A stretch of 64,000 nt of DNA from Cladopsammia gracilis (GCA_022457155.1 JAJGOT010000167.1:1385001-1449000), one strand, 5' to 3'. Counted from the first letter of the stretch, positions 11,301-21,830 are shown. A program made the numbers and translations. The notes: a model not told the origin generated them from the letters alone.

Positions 11301-12744
11301 TAGGTATTTTATGGAATAATACATAACCTAACTAAAGGGTGACTTAACATGAAGGAGAGGGATATTTCAGCCAGCTGTGGTTATATGGCCAGTGAAAGTG
11401 TTGATGTATGACCAGTGAAAAGAATGGTATTTTTCTATTAGTGGAAACCATGTTACAAAATGAATATTATTTTAAGTGAATGATTCTTTTTCGGCCTTGT
11501 GGTTTTTACTCATAAGCTTGTTTGTTTGTTTGTTTTTTCTCAGGTGGACCTGAATGTTTGTCTACTTCACTAGACTTGGAGAAAATTTGTTCTGAAGTAA
11601 TGACTGCTAAAAGCCCATGTCTTGTAGCAGTCTCAGACGATGCTGGAAGGTAAAATGTATCATATTATTACTTAATAATGTACTTGCCGCATATTTTTAG
11701 ACAACTTCTCTTCTCACATATTCAGGGTATTACAAGGCTATGCTTTAAGAGTTATCAAAGGAAATCCAACTATAAAATTTAGGGTGCCCAGCAGTTAAGC
11801 TATGGGCAAAAACTATGTTATTCTTGTCACCCAAAGACAAAAGTTAGTTGCCTGTGGCACCCGAGCACTGCTAGAGTACAGCCCTGTTATTAACATTTCC
11901 CTGGTTTAGTTAAAAGTTAAGAATGAACTGGAGAACATATTAGCTAGCACAGCCTCAAACAATACCTCTTTTTGTCATCTATGGGGGATCGGATTTTGCC
12001 TTCCAAATTAGAAGGAATTTCATGGTATGAATCACTCTCTTGGAAGACTGTCAGTAATGGGTAATGTATGTGTAATAGGCTACTTTGAAAAATACCATAA
12101 CACTCTTTATGTGCAGGTTTGGGTGGTGCTTGATTTAAGCCTGATTTTTCCAATTTCGTTTGTTTTCAGCACGAACTGCACATGCTATGCTTCAACTTCT
12201 TGGCAATTTGCATACAGTGCACATTTGTATACAAACACACAATGCTAGAACGTCCTAGAATTCTTATGTCATGTACTCTGAATTCCATTGTGCCATTCAA
12301 ACAAAGGAGACTCAAATAATTACACCCTGGTGAGGCTGAGCCTGCATATAAAAGATTATTATCTTTTGAAGTGGCCTATAGACATTATCAATCCAATATG
12401 GTGTTGCACAGGCAACTGTTGTTTTTGTCAATCCGGTATGTTGATCGGTACGAAGTGTCCCTTCAGAGTCCCTTCATGTTAATGTGGGTATGACCTCATA
12501 CCAGTATGAAAGTCTTCCATACTAGTACATTGTCTACATTTAAACAGCTCCTAAAATAATGTTAAATTTCTTTTTGTCACATTGCAGGTTCCTATGTGAT
12601 TATATTTACTACAAGTCATTGCAGCTTGGTCAAGGAACTTGTGCTTTTATTCATGTTCCACGTGTAGACTCACCATACAGCGTTGAAGAGTTAATAGAGA
12701 CACTGCAACTTGTTATCTTAGCGATGCTGAAACAACTCAGCTAG
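8359..12744 (+). CDS. PGPEP1: Pyroglutamyl-peptidase I (peptidase C15), complete
   Basis: This cytosolic cysteine peptidase removes N-terminal pyroglutamate from peptides. Six exons: 8359-8392, 9379-9431, 9907-10023, 10998-11124, 11544-11649 and 12588-12744. They sum to 594 nt, giving 197 residues plus TAG, slightly shorter than the vertebrate enzyme of about 209. Family motifs appear in order: VTGFGPFG (10-17), EIPVEY (46-51), HVGVHGLADSVQLE (72-85), CGHNDGY (87-93), DDAGRFLCDYIYY (142-154) and AFIHVPR (165-171). The catalytic triad is intact at Glu85, Cys149 and His168, the same numbers as in the human protein. Exon 4 ends inside the first unit of a 40-bp tandem repeat that copies its own splice donor. 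The gene is divergent from POLR3G. It shows no frame damage, unlike its neighbour. Confidence 0.93.
10080..10490 (+). repeat. Dispersed SINE-like repeat, copy 2 (PGPEP1 intron 3)
   Basis: It shares ordered words with 3955-4225: CCATTTATAAACCTGG, GTGGAGCAAAGTTTCTTGTC and GGCAGAGACCAGG. The level of mismatch indicates an old insertion. No reading frame is conserved among the copies. Confidence 0.5.
11112..11250 (+). repeat. 40-bp minisatellite overlapping the PGPEP1 exon 4 splice donor
   Basis: Units start at 11112, 11152, 11192 and 11235 (last partial), each beginning TGCTGTGTTGA. The first unit includes the last 13 coding bases of exon 4 and its donor (GAGG|GTGGGT). Units 2 and 3 repeat that donor exactly at 11165 and 11205. 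The array therefore arose by copying the exon end and 5' splice site. Confidence 0.85.
12075..12379. repeat. About 300-bp MITE in PGPEP1 intron 5
   Basis: The left end ATAGGCTACTTTGAAAAATA is matched in reverse complement by the right end (TTTTGAAGTGGCCTAT, ending 12379), with inner inverted words TTTATGTGCAGG and CCTGCATATAAA. A longer relative occupies 41501-42176, where it hosts the left breakpoint of the large duplication. Confidence 0.65.
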
Positions 12745-14440
12745 TCAAGCAATCACATCTGCTTGTTTGAACCTTTTTATTCCCAAGTAATGTCAACTGT
12801 TTTCTTCTTACAACATCAATGCAGTATTCTCAGTCAGTATTCTCTGTAACATGAAAAACTAGGAGTAGTCGTACTTTCCTATGGATGGAATGCTATTCGC
12901 TTCCATTGCAAGTAACTTGCTGGTACCTGCTGACCTCAAACAATAATCCTCAACTTCAGGGGTAGGCTTGCTTTGTAAACAAATACCTGTACATACATCT
13001 GGAATGATAAATGTGACTCCATACCTTAATAAACCCTTTAACACCCGAGAGTGCCAAAAATCAAAATTCAAGAAAAATCCCAAATTTAATTTTGTAAAAT
13101 ATTAAAAAAATAAATGGTACCATGCAAAAGTACTGTCAAAGAGGTTTCATTTGAATGGTCACACCATAGGATTTCATCAACAGACTCAAAAGTTAGAACA
13201 AATGGTACCATGCAAAAGTACTGTCAAAGAGGTTTCATTTGAATGGTCACACCATAGGATTTCATCAACAGACTCAAAAGTTAGAACAAATGGTACCATG
13301 CAAAAGTACTGCTGAAGAGGTTTCATTTGAATGGTCACATCATAGGATTTCGTCAACAGATTCAAAAGTTAGAACAACACTACATGTCTCCATATATTGG
13401 GAGAGTGCAAGGGTTAATAATCCAGCCGATTATTTTTTCTAATTCAGCACTACTTTTAAATAAATAATAACTCAAAATCCTGACAGTTTTCGCTTTCCCT
13501 CCTAGCCACTCCGGTAAATATCTACTTTTGTAATGAGATAAATGAAATGAAGAATACCGTAACAGAACGTTCAGAAACAGCGCTTGCATTTTCCAATCAT
13601 TAACTAAGGGCGCGTGGAACAAAACTATTACATTCTCACACACCAAACATTTTCCAGGTCACATAGTGAAAGTAGCGACTTATTTCCATATTCTACGAGA
13701 GGAATGGGTGCAATATTTAGAGGTATTCTGTTTTTGGAATGGCTAGAACATGTCCCAAAAAAAACCCCTAAGTTCCCAGCTGAGGAGCTCAGCTCCCAGC
13801 TTGGGAATAGAGAGGCTTATAACTGTTTAATTAAATACCATTAATGTTCATAATGAATACAAATACAGCTCAAGCTACTGCATAAACCAGAGTCTTCCTA
13901 TTTTGAATTTTCTTTTTCCCCTCCAAATAGACAAATAATTGCCTGAGACCGAGAGCATCGTATTTTACATACCGTGTGGCATGACATTTTCGCGAGTTTT
14001 ACAACGCGGGTTAAAAACGGCAGCCTTTGAAAAACTTTTGATTTCTTCTTACTGAACTGCATGGTAACATTTGAGGCAGGAGGAGAACTGATCATGAATT
14101 CAAATAGCAGCAGGAAAGTTTGTCATATTTTATCTTCTCACTACTCTATCAGTTTCCATTACTTCTGGGCAAGAGAAGAGGTGTTGCGAGCTAAAATGCC
14201 GACTGCATACTTAGGTTATACCCCTAACGAACGTGTTAATTATGATTTGAATAGGATCTATGTATGGCTCGCAGCCAATACTTAAAACTTACGAAAAAGA
14301 CGATAAACATGACTAAAACTCCAGACAGAGATTATTCAATGTTACCGGAAGTTGTAAACCGACCTTATCAGGTCCTATCGTTGACGAAATTTCTGTCAAG
14401 CAAGTGGTGGAAATTTTGTGACGTGAAAAACAAATGTAAA
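12745..14440. other. Intergenic region downstream of PGPEP1
   Basis: It holds the PGPEP1 3' flank and the 88-bp tandem repeat (13112-13375), then about 1 kb without recognisable coding sequence. The open frames at 13380-13844 and 13898-14285 show no conserved motif and overlap each other on both strands. Confidence 0.5.
13112..13375 (+). repeat. Three tandem 88-bp repeats
   Basis: Units start at 13112, 13200 and 13288 with AAATGGTACCATGCAAAAGT and run to CAACAGA(C/T)TCAAAAGTTAGAAC. The motif GAATGGTC(A/G)CAC..AGGATTTCATCAACAGACTC also occurs as single diverged copies at 5930-5985 and 6340-6385 inside POLR3G introns. This suggests a dispersed element whose one copy was amplified here. Confidence 0.8.
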
Positions 14441-14764
14441 TTAGTTGAATGAAAAGCGTTCGTTAATTCCGTGGGGTTTGAGAGTGCCGATTCGAAAGAT
14501 GATTTTTTGTTCTAAGTTTTTACGGCTTTCTGTGTTGCCCTGGTGTAGGGAAACGCCACAGATTGTCATGTGTTGCTTAGAATGGTTAGCAAGATTGAAA
14601 TGACGCGCGACTGGTTTGGATGCGTCTTTGTCATTTTTTTCAACGTCTCGGAGATGTTCTCGAAAACGGTCGCCCAGGTTAGGTTCGTAACTCCCGGATT
14701 TATTCAGACACGGTGTCAATTCATAATACATGTTCTTCCATTGAGCCGTGTTTTTAAACGACAA
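14441..14764 (-). pseudogene. Decayed Penelope-like element, GIY-YIG endonuclease remnant
   Basis: The reverse-strand frame reads LGDRFREHLRDVEKNDKDAS then HFNLANHSKQHM and ends GINERFSFN. This is the distal part of a GIY-YIG nuclease as found at the C-terminus of Penelope-like retroelements (compare LKDRFNEHRR in the intact element at 18770). The GIY and YIG strands themselves and the reverse transcriptase are missing, so it is a truncated relic. Confidence 0.6.
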
Positions 14765-15209
14765 TAGATTAATTACTAAAAACTAAACTGATTAATTGTC
14801 TGACAAGATTATACTAAAATCTATAAAAAATTATTCTTTATTAATTATCATTAAATTAGATAGAAATTAAATGCATGATTTAAAAGAGCTAAGAGTGGGC
14901 TGTATCTTAGCGCTCAAACGCAAGCTGTTCCAGAGAACGGAACCACGATATTCAAAACTTCTTTTGCCTGCTTCAGTACTCAAACACTCGGTTAGAACTT
15001 ATAATGCTTTGGTACTAGTGAACCGCACTTTGATTACCAGAGATGCTATGACATTAAAAACAGACTTGCCTGGCTCAACTAGGCAGGATTATCGAATTCT
15101 CATAAAAGACGAACCTGGAGAAAATTTTAAAAGATTCTCCTTAATCCTTATCCATTCCCTTTTAGATTCGGACTCTTTGCTCCAAAAAATGTACGGCAAT
15201 CGAAGCAAG

Positions 15210-15292
15210 TTAGCCAGCGCGCAGACGTATCCGATTTCCTCCTTTTTTTACGAGGGGAGCAAGGAAATCGGATACGTCTGCGCGCAGGCTAA
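15210..15292. repeat. Small near-perfect hairpin (foldback)
   Basis: The arm at 15210-15240 (GCGCAGACGTATCCGATTTC) is matched in inverted orientation at 15263-15292 (GAAATCGGATACGTCTGCGC), with a loop of about 20 nt. The outer bases TTAGCC/GGCTAA extend it. The palindrome creates part of an otherwise meaningless 161-codon frame at 14871-15356. Confidence 0.75.
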
Positions 15293-15769
15293 AGCAAATA
15301 GACTTGTCGACAAGCAATCTGCCGGATCGGACACTTATGTCCAGGATTGCAGATAATTGGATGCATGACAAATTTTGATATCCAACACGACCGAAACACG
15401 AAATGTCCCGTTAAGTCTAAGTGTTATCTTTTTTGAAATGTAAGGTAAGCATTAGTGTTAGTGTTATTTTTAGGTTAGGGTTAACACACGTGTTTATCTT
15501 TACTTAAAGAGCAGAATTTAGGGGACACTTCGTGACGTTTTTTGTCTGTATTTTTAGGGACCGTTCATTAATTATAGCTAGGGGTGGGCTGGAGGAAAAT
15601 TAAGCAATATCAAAAAAAATTTCCCTGCCCCCCTATGCACTGTAATTATTTTTTCAAGACCCCCCCAATTTTCTTCAGATATATTTAAAAGCCCCCCCCC
15701 CCCCCCCCCCTCCCCCCCATTTACCTTTCTGACAATCGTAACCAGGAATAAAACCGAAGGTACCTTTTA

Positions 15770-16727
15770 TTAGTGATGAATAACAGTTGACCTACCAGCC
15801 ACTCTACCACACCGCATTGTGACTGTTTCTGGGATCATTATAAATTCCTCCTCCACTTCATCTCCTTCACTCACAGTTCCAGCAGCTAGGACCTCATCTT
15901 CAGAACTGCTAACATGTCCTTCGTCACTGTCACTGTCTTCACTTGAGTCAGTTATCAACATGATAATTACCAGTCACATTCTTGCCATAGTTTGTACTGG
16001 AGCCTGATATTGCAGACGATGTTACCACGCCCGCTTGGTCAACAACTCCGCTAAACAGAAAAAGGCTTGAGATCCTCTGCACCCAGTCATCTTTTCTTCC
16101 ATTACAGGAAAGTTTGTAGTGCTTTAGATAGTGCTGCAGTTCCAGTTTTGTCAGGGAGTGCAGTTTACCACTCTTTTGTAGTTCCTTCCAGTCATAATCG
16201 ACGAACGATGTTTTCGTTTTTGCATTCTTTTTTGTTGTTTCTCTCTTGCTCGAATCGGTGCACATGCTTTCTGCTCTTCCATGTGTTGAACGTATTTTGG
16301 ACACCCTATTGATGAACAACATGTGTTGAACACATTTTGGGCATCCTACTGATAAACAGTTACGAAAATCAGATATATTTAGTAGCCACATTTATTTGAG
16401 GTCTGTCCCCTTTGAATAGACTGTAACATGTTCTTCTTCAACAGCAGACTGTATCGAAAACTCTTTTATTTCTTTCTTGTCGTTGACTGAGATTGTATTC
16501 GCCATAAACCGCTTTTTTAAGTTTGCACGAGGAGCAAATTCGTCAACAGGTCGTGGTTCCCCAGTGTCTCTCTTGTTGGAGATGTCAAATACATCTTTGT
16601 AATGACCTGGATTCTCCCTGTCGGGCATTGGTTCAGGAACCCTGGCCGTTGTTGGACGTTTCCATCCAGTATCGTTACACCAGCTGCATTGATCTCCGTT
16701 GTTAGCTGTTGTTCTCCTTGCATCCAT
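15770..16727 (-). pseudogene. SAP-domain-like protein inside the 2.8-kb transposon, broken or spliced
   Basis: Three reverse-strand open segments follow one another: 16727-16392 (Cys-containing QCSWCNDTG, then PRPVDEFAPRANLKKRFMAN and ISVNDKKEIKEFSIQSAVEE), 16391-15948 (TKTSFVDYDWKELQKSG, then LTKLELQHYLKHYKLSCNGR) and 15961-15770 (acidic, ending TMRCGRVAGR). The middle stretch has the helix-turn-helix pattern and Gly/Lys end of a SAP DNA-binding motif. A basic-acidic 'SGR-like' tail follows. The segments are not in one frame. Either introns join them or the copy is decayed. Its location between the inverted repeats suggests a transposon-encoded accessory or transposase-linked protein. I do not recognise the family. 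Confidence 0.4.
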
Positions 16728-18346
16728 CTTTTAAGAATTCCATGTACAGTTCACCAGAAAACACAAAGGCATATTTGTGGAAATTTGTGAAAGACATTAA
16801 GGAGAAGATGTCAGAATTAAGAGAGAGATCTTCCGAAAGCTGTATCACACAGATCACCAGCTGATTCCAGCGCACAAGAGCAATGAACTTTCCTTTTATG
16901 AGAAGCAACTTCAGATACTAAAGGATATTGACAAGAAAACAGAGAAGCCATGTCCACAACCAAGTAATAAAGCAGTACTATCCTGCAGCATCTGAGAATG
17001 CAGAAAAAAAGACAGAGAAAGAGGAGAATGAAGGAAAATAAGCGTTAATCCAAGAAGAGAAAACAAGAAACTCTGGTGAGAAATAGTCAAACATTAGCAA
17101 GTTTGTTAACTGGGAGTGAAGCTGAAGATAGGTTTTCAGTTCCCAATCCAACTGATCTAAAGTAATAAAGGCAGAACTTACAGCATTAAGTACAAAGACC
17201 CTGACTCCCTGAAAACAATCATTCTTGAACCCCTGAAGTACTTATTAGAGAATTACCATTTCCATGAAGATGCAAGAGAGTGAAAGTGATTGCAAAGACT
17301 GAAAGTAATCTTGTCTTAAGCCCTAATGTAAGACTAAATGCCATGGGTAGTTAACAACTTGTACTTACTACCTGGTATATTAGGTGTTGTGCTACACCAA
17401 TGCAGTTCATGCGATGTCAGATGTTTTTCTTCTTAGGACAAGCAATACTGTACAACACCTTATAGTTCAGTTTCTAACAAACACATTTCTTCTCATGTTC
17501 AAGATATCTGCATCCATGTTTGTTTAATAAAAGGTTTAGCATAATTTCTCAAATAAACTCATCAACAATAGATGAGTGTGGGGGGTGGTGCCTGAAGGCT
17601 TGGTGGCTGGGGGCCGCCCGCACACGCAGGAGGTAACCATGACAACCCTGTGAGCGGCCACCACCAAAGGCATCGTCACACTGATAGGAATCAGTGGAAA
17701 GCGAGTAAATCGCACTTAACAATACTTACCTAAAGGGAGGGAAGGGCCGGGAGCGAAAAGCAAACGAGCACGTTTACAGCAGCACGGCAACGTGAGCGGA
17801 ATGCTTGACCTTCGCGGGAGAGCTGCGAAACTATGACGAAACCAGCAAAGAGCCGCGGGGCCACCCCGCGCCGATAGGAGAGACCGATGGCCAGCATTGT
17901 CTCGAGTTTAACCTCGCCTAAATTACATTTAGCCCCATTACAAACATAACACATGTTAAGCATTGCCCGTTTAAAAAAGCAACCAAGAGATCATTCATGA
18001 AAAAATAGAGGCTTGTATTTCTAATTCGCAAAATCATCTGAGCAATTGTCGACGGTTACATTGACAGGTCACTATCTTGTGCCACCTGTCATATAAAGTC
18101 TGATTTCATAGTTCACATTTTTAATGACCTAAGTATGAGTACAAGGTATTCTAAAATGTTTATTTTTCAATACGAATAATCTGATGAAATAAAAGATGAT
18201 TTAAAAACAAGTTTATTTTTTTTCAAGGCCCCCCCTCATCAGACGAAACATCTTTGGGAGCCCCCCCTTCTTGTTGCAATTATTTTTCGAGGCCCCCCCT
18301 AATTTTCCTCCAGCCCCCCCTGACCCATAATTAATGAACGGTCCCT
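16728..18346. other. Right part of the 2.8-kb element: decayed coding traces and a GC-rich block
   Basis: 16740-17080 on the plus strand has short Lys/Glu-rich frames (for example KLYHTDHQLIPAHKSNELSF) broken by stops and looks like degenerate coding sequence. 17570-17940 is much more GC-rich than its surroundings. It has short inverted words (GCCGCGGGGCCACCCCGCGC at 17851-17870) but no recognised RNA gene. 18220-18346 holds C-rich subterminal repeats. Confidence 0.4.
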
Positions 18347-18769
18347 TAAAAACAAGTGAAGTTGAAGTTGAGAAGAAGAGCAAGAGGACACTTTGTGACG
18401 CTTATTAAATTTGCCATGCATCTAATTATCTGCAATCCTGGACATAGGATCGGAAAGGGTTCATTACGGCTTGATAAAAAAGCAAGGCTGATAAACGGTA
18501 CGGAAACGACTATATTTGTAAAAAATCCAATATTTCGAAAGGCACAGCCTTTCTTCTTCAGGGTCTTACAGATAATAACTCGTAAGGCAAAAAAACGTTA
18601 CAATTTAAATTTAAAAGGGGGTGGGGGATTAAATATGATACTATGACAGCATAAACTGAAGTGACAAAGTAAATGTAAATAACCGTAAATAACTAAGCAA
18701 CATAGAGGTAAGAAAAACATGCAACACAATACTACAGTAAATATAAGTAATGGAAACTGAGAAAAGATG

Positions 18770-20830
18770 TCATGTTTCATCTCTTCTATTTAAACCTAAA
18801 GGTTCAAGGGTCTGACCTCTCTCAATAAGATATGCTTCTCTTGCTTTACGTACACCGTCACGATTAGTTTTAACGAGTTCAAGAGGGATAAGTTGCATAT
18901 CAGAAGCGGTATGGTCGTTAGAAAGGAAATGTTCTGAGACTGCAGTAGGTTTAGAGATGTTAGTTTGTTTGTCAACTGGTCTTCGATGTTCGTTGAAGCG
19001 GTCTTTAAGTCGTCGTTTGGTTTCTCCTATGTATTGTTTGTGACAACGATTGCATTGTACCATGTAAATGACGTTTTTTGAGTTGCAGTCGATGTGATGA
19101 TTAATACGTCTTGTTTCACCGGTAGAATGAAATGTATAATTGGTTAGTCCGTCCGTTATGTAGTTGCATGTCAAACAGTTGCTGTCACATTGAAAAGAAC
19201 CACAAGGTTGGTTATTTTGTGAAGGATTACGTAGTTTGGAGCTTACTAATAAATTACTAAGATTGTTAGTTCGTCGGAAAGCAACAATGGGTGGAGCTTT
19301 GAAAACGTTAGTACAACGGGGAGATGAAGACAAGATGTTAAGGTGCTTGTGAATAATGGATGATATAGAGCGAAGAGCTGGATTATAGGTGATAACAAGG
19401 GGTACTCGTTTGGGTTGGTTAGTTTCAGAAGTGTCTTTAGGTGCAATAGCTTCGGTACGTGTGATGTTGTGAACGCGTTTTATTTCTTGGTTAAGGAAAG
19501 ACAGATTATACCCACGTTTATTAAGATAAGATTTAAGTTCATTAGTGCGGAGTGTAAAAGTCTCGTTAGAAGAACAAATACGGCGGAGTCTAAGAGCTAA
19601 ACTGAATGGAATAGCACGTTTAGTGTGTTTGGGGTGACATGAAGAATGTAACAAGTATCGATGTTTGTCAGTAGGTTTAGTGTAAAGGTCAGTAGTGATT
19701 TTACCGTTATCGAGTGAGATGTTAACATCTAGAAAGGGTATAGACGTGAAAGAATGATTACATGTGAATTTAATGGTAGGGTGAATAGCATTAAGATAAG
19801 TAGTGAAAGTTAGGAGGTCGTCTACTGAGTGTGTCCATATCATGAAGATGTCGTCTATGTAACGCCACCATGTGTGTGGCTGGTAAGGGGCACGTGATAA
19901 AGCGTCCGTCTCAAATTTGGCGAGAAAAAGATTGGCATAAGAAGGTGCCATTCTAGTTCCCATGGCAGTACCGTGCATCTGTAGATAGTGTTGGTTGTTG
20001 AATGAGAAGTTGTTCATAGTAAGGATCATGCGTATGAGGTCACAAATAGTTTTTGTTCTGACGGTCGAAGTACTGCGGTTGCGTGTGTCGAGGTAGTGTC
20101 GACAGGCATTAATGCCTTCGTTGTGGGGGATATTAGTGTAGAGAGAAGAAACGTCAAGAGTAACCAGAAAAGCATTATTAGGTAGTTGTCCCAGTTGTTC
20201 TAGTTTATTGAGAAAGTGTGTAGTGTCTTTAATGAAGGATCGTGTGGTCTGTACTAGAGGTTTGAGGTGATAGTCTACAAACTGTGATATATGTTCCGTG
20301 GGATGGGAGTTACTAGAGACAATGGGGCGCCCAGGGTTGCCCTGTTTATGAACTTTCGGTAAAATGTAGAAACGTCCGGCTTTAGGGTTCGTCTGTATCA
20401 AAAAACGTTTAGTGTCATCGTCAATAACTTGGTCACGGTGCATGCGTTCTACATATACACGTACGCGTTTTTGGATGTCATCGGTAATGTCGTTGTCAAG
20501 TGTTTTGTAGAATTTTGTGTCGTTAAGTTGCCTTAAACATTCGTTGATGTACCATTCCCTGTCCATAACAACTGTGCCCGAGCCCTTGTCTGCAGATTTT
20601 ATGACAATGTCAGTACGTCTGCTGAGTTGTTTACAAGCATAGCGTTCACGCGTGGTTAAGTTGTCATGTACTGGGTTAGGTTTAAGGTTAAGAAGATCAC
20701 GTTCCACAGCGTCTAAATAACTGTCAAGTGCAGTGTCTCTGTGAGGAGGAGGCGTCCAAGTACCTTTGGGGCGAAATGGGTTAGGATTTCTTTGAGGGGG
20801 GTAGTCATGAAAGTATTCGAGGAGTCGCAT
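18770..20830 (-). CDS. Penelope-like reverse transcriptase with GIY-YIG endonuclease
   Basis: The protein copies element RNA into DNA and nicks target DNA. The 686-residue frame contains RT fingers/palm words IKSADKGSGTVVMD (77-90), FYILPKVHKQGNPGRPIVSS (154-173), TLDVSSLYTNIPH (224-236), QMHGTAMGTRMAPSYANLFL (284-303) and the catalytic YIDD (about 324-327). Then come SIPFLDVNIS, a Cys-rich linker (CGSFQCDSNCLTCNY, 543-557) and the GIY-YIG domain with VIYM (587-590) and QYIGETKRRLKDRFNEHRR (599-617). All key motifs are intact. The frame stays open upstream of the first Met to about 20908 (LARGLSFCPTPRHINW), so the true start probably lay in the now frame-shifted upstream segment. Catalytic competence is plausible but the N-terminus is broken. 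Confidence 0.88.
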   Translation of the reverse strand: MRLLEYFHDYPPQRNPNPFRPKGTWTPPPHRDTALDSYLDAVERDLLNLKPNPVHDNLTTRERYACKQLSRRTDIVIKSADKGSGTVVMDREWYINECLRQLNDTKFYKTLDNDITDDIQKRVRVYVERMHRDQVIDDDTKRFLIQTNPKAGRFYILPKVHKQGNPGRPIVSSNSHPTEHISQFVDYHLKPLVQTTRSFIKDTTHFLNKLEQLGQLPNNAFLVTLDVSSLYTNIPHNEGINACRHYLDTRNRSTSTVRTKTICDLIRMILTMNNFSFNNQHYLQMHGTAMGTRMAPSYANLFLAKFETDALSRAPYQPHTWWRYIDDIFMIWTHSVDDLLTFTTYLNAIHPTIKFTCNHSFTSIPFLDVNISLDNGKITTDLYTKPTDKHRYLLHSSCHPKHTKRAIPFSLALRLRRICSSNETFTLRTNELKSYLNKRGYNLSFLNQEIKRVHNITRTEAIAPKDTSETNQPKRVPLVITYNPALRSISSIIHKHLNILSSSPRCTNVFKAPPIVAFRRTNNLSNLLVSSKLRNPSQNNQPCGSFQCDSNCLTCNYITDGLTNYTFHSTGETRRINHHIDCNSKNVIYMVQCNRCHKQYIGETKRRLKDRFNEHRRPVDKQTNISKPTAVSEHFLSNDHTASDMQLIPLELVKTNRDGVRKAREAYLIERGQTLEPLGLNRRDET

Positions 20831-20909
20831 ACGACGGCTAAATTCGTTAAAGTCAGCCCTGACTTCTGTCCAGTTGATATGACGTGGAGTAGGGCAAAAG
20901 GAAAGACCC

Positions 20910-21811
20910 CTAGCAAGTAATTAACTGGGTCTCGTCGTCAGTAAGAGTGACATTGCTAAGGTTGATAACAGCGTTTTTGTCTAGTTGAATGTTATGATTG
21001 TCACGTCTCCAGTATCTGTTTCTGTTTGTTTTTCGTTTGCGGCGGCGTCTATGATTACGTGTAGATGACGAATGATTGACAGCGGTGTTAATGGGATCGT
21101 TAACGTGAATGTGATTAGTGGATGTAGTGACTTGCGAATGTGGACCGTTAACAGGATTAAATTGACGGGTACCAACAAAAGCACGAGAAGCATACCTACC
21201 GTTAGAGGATTGTTTCTTGCGTTGTTTAGATTTAAGTTCATAACATAGTTCAGCTGCAGAGTCAAGAAGAAAGCATTTGATTTTATCAAATGTGGAAGTA
21301 TAACATGTAGATTTAAGATCATCCAAGATGTAATTAAGTTCTGATCTTAAAAGTCTTAAATGTTTTTGACATTCTGCTTTGAGAAGCCTCATCATTGTTC
21401 TAGATGTTCTATTCAATAATCCTGTCCACTGAAGGTGGAACTGTTCATTACCGGGTGAGGTCAAGTCAATGGCTGGTCTACACTTAATGACGAGTCCTTT
21501 AGGAATAACATTGCGATTTGATAGTAAATAAAATTTGATTCGTGGTGTTCGTACCGGGTCAGTTTAAGTTGTAAACGTTTGGCTTTGTTGAAGAGCTTGC
21601 GTTGATCGGGGTTGCTGAAATCTTTAAGGATATGTGAAGCAGGAGGGCCAGGATTAGGATGGATATCCATGCTCTGGGTAATCAGAAGCAACGAAGAAGT
21701 GTGTAAGTGTTGAACGTACACAGAACCTTGGTCGTAGTAACAGAAAACTGTTTTCTCCACTCTTGGCGATGAACACAATGACATAAGGCTGCCATCTGTA
21801 ACTTGTGGCAA
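20910..21811 (-). pseudogene. N-terminal region of the Penelope-like element, two frames, with 2A-like motif
   Basis: The frame at 21811-21461 contains SLLLITQSMDIHPNPGP (DIHPNPGP at about 21646-21670), which matches the -NPGP end of 2A ribosome-skipping peptides, although the usual acidic residue two before N is replaced. It continues to LSVDQPLT and then changes frame into 21464-20910 (GNEQFHLQWTGLLNRTSRTM, a basic RRRRKRK patch and a closing TLTDDETQL). A further frame change leads into LARGLSFCPTP of the main ORF. The sequence order matches Penelope-like N-termini, so these are frameshifted pieces of one ancestral ORF rather than separate genes. Confidence 0.6.
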
Positions 21812-21830
21812 CGGAAAAAAAAAATCGTTT

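Larger units (their letters stand above)
15556..18346. mobile_element. DNA transposon with about 50-bp terminal inverted repeats, about 2.8 kb
   Basis: The left end reads AGGGACCGTTCATTAATTAT and, after a short variable gap, GGGCTGGAGGAAAATTA. The right end (to 18346) is the reverse complement of the same words. Both ends carry C- or G-rich subterminal tracts. It encloses the SAP-domain-like frames at 15770-16727 and a GC-rich block at 17570-17940. The superfamily was not assigned: no DDE transposase was recognised, so it is either an unfamiliar family or non-autonomous. Confidence 0.65.
15338..18444. mobile_element. Outer inverted-repeat element, interrupted by the inner element
   Basis: The left arm from 15338 (TGTCCAGGATTGCAGATAAT...GATGCATG.CAAATTT) is matched in reverse complement at about 18405-18444 with only a few changes over nearly 40 bp. 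The inner element (15556-18346) accounts for most of the interior, so the original outer element was probably a short foldback/MITE that received the insertion. No coding sequence can be assigned to the outer part. Confidence 0.6.
18460..21830 (-). mobile_element. Penelope-like retroelement, near full length, frameshifted upstream
   Basis: The element holds a 3' tail (18490-18600, with AATATTTCGAAAGGCACAGC), an intact RT/GIY-YIG frame (18770-20830) and two further upstream frames (20910-21464 and 21461-21811). The upstream frames join the main one only through frame changes near 20905 and 21462. It lies between PGPEP1 and SMN, antisense to both. The 5' boundary is set at the last recognisable coding word and could extend to about 22015. 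Confidence 0.75.

Noticed and set aside
14871..15356. 161-codon plus-strand frame
   Set aside because: No motif was recognised, it has no neighbours in phase, and it runs through a palindrome. Likely chance.
17727..17745. ATACTTACCT, identical to the 5' end of U1 snRNA, in a GC-rich block
   Set aside because: The following sequence does not match U1 (no loop I, Sm site or loop IV). On the other strand it is simply a consensus splice donor. Not called as an RNA gene.
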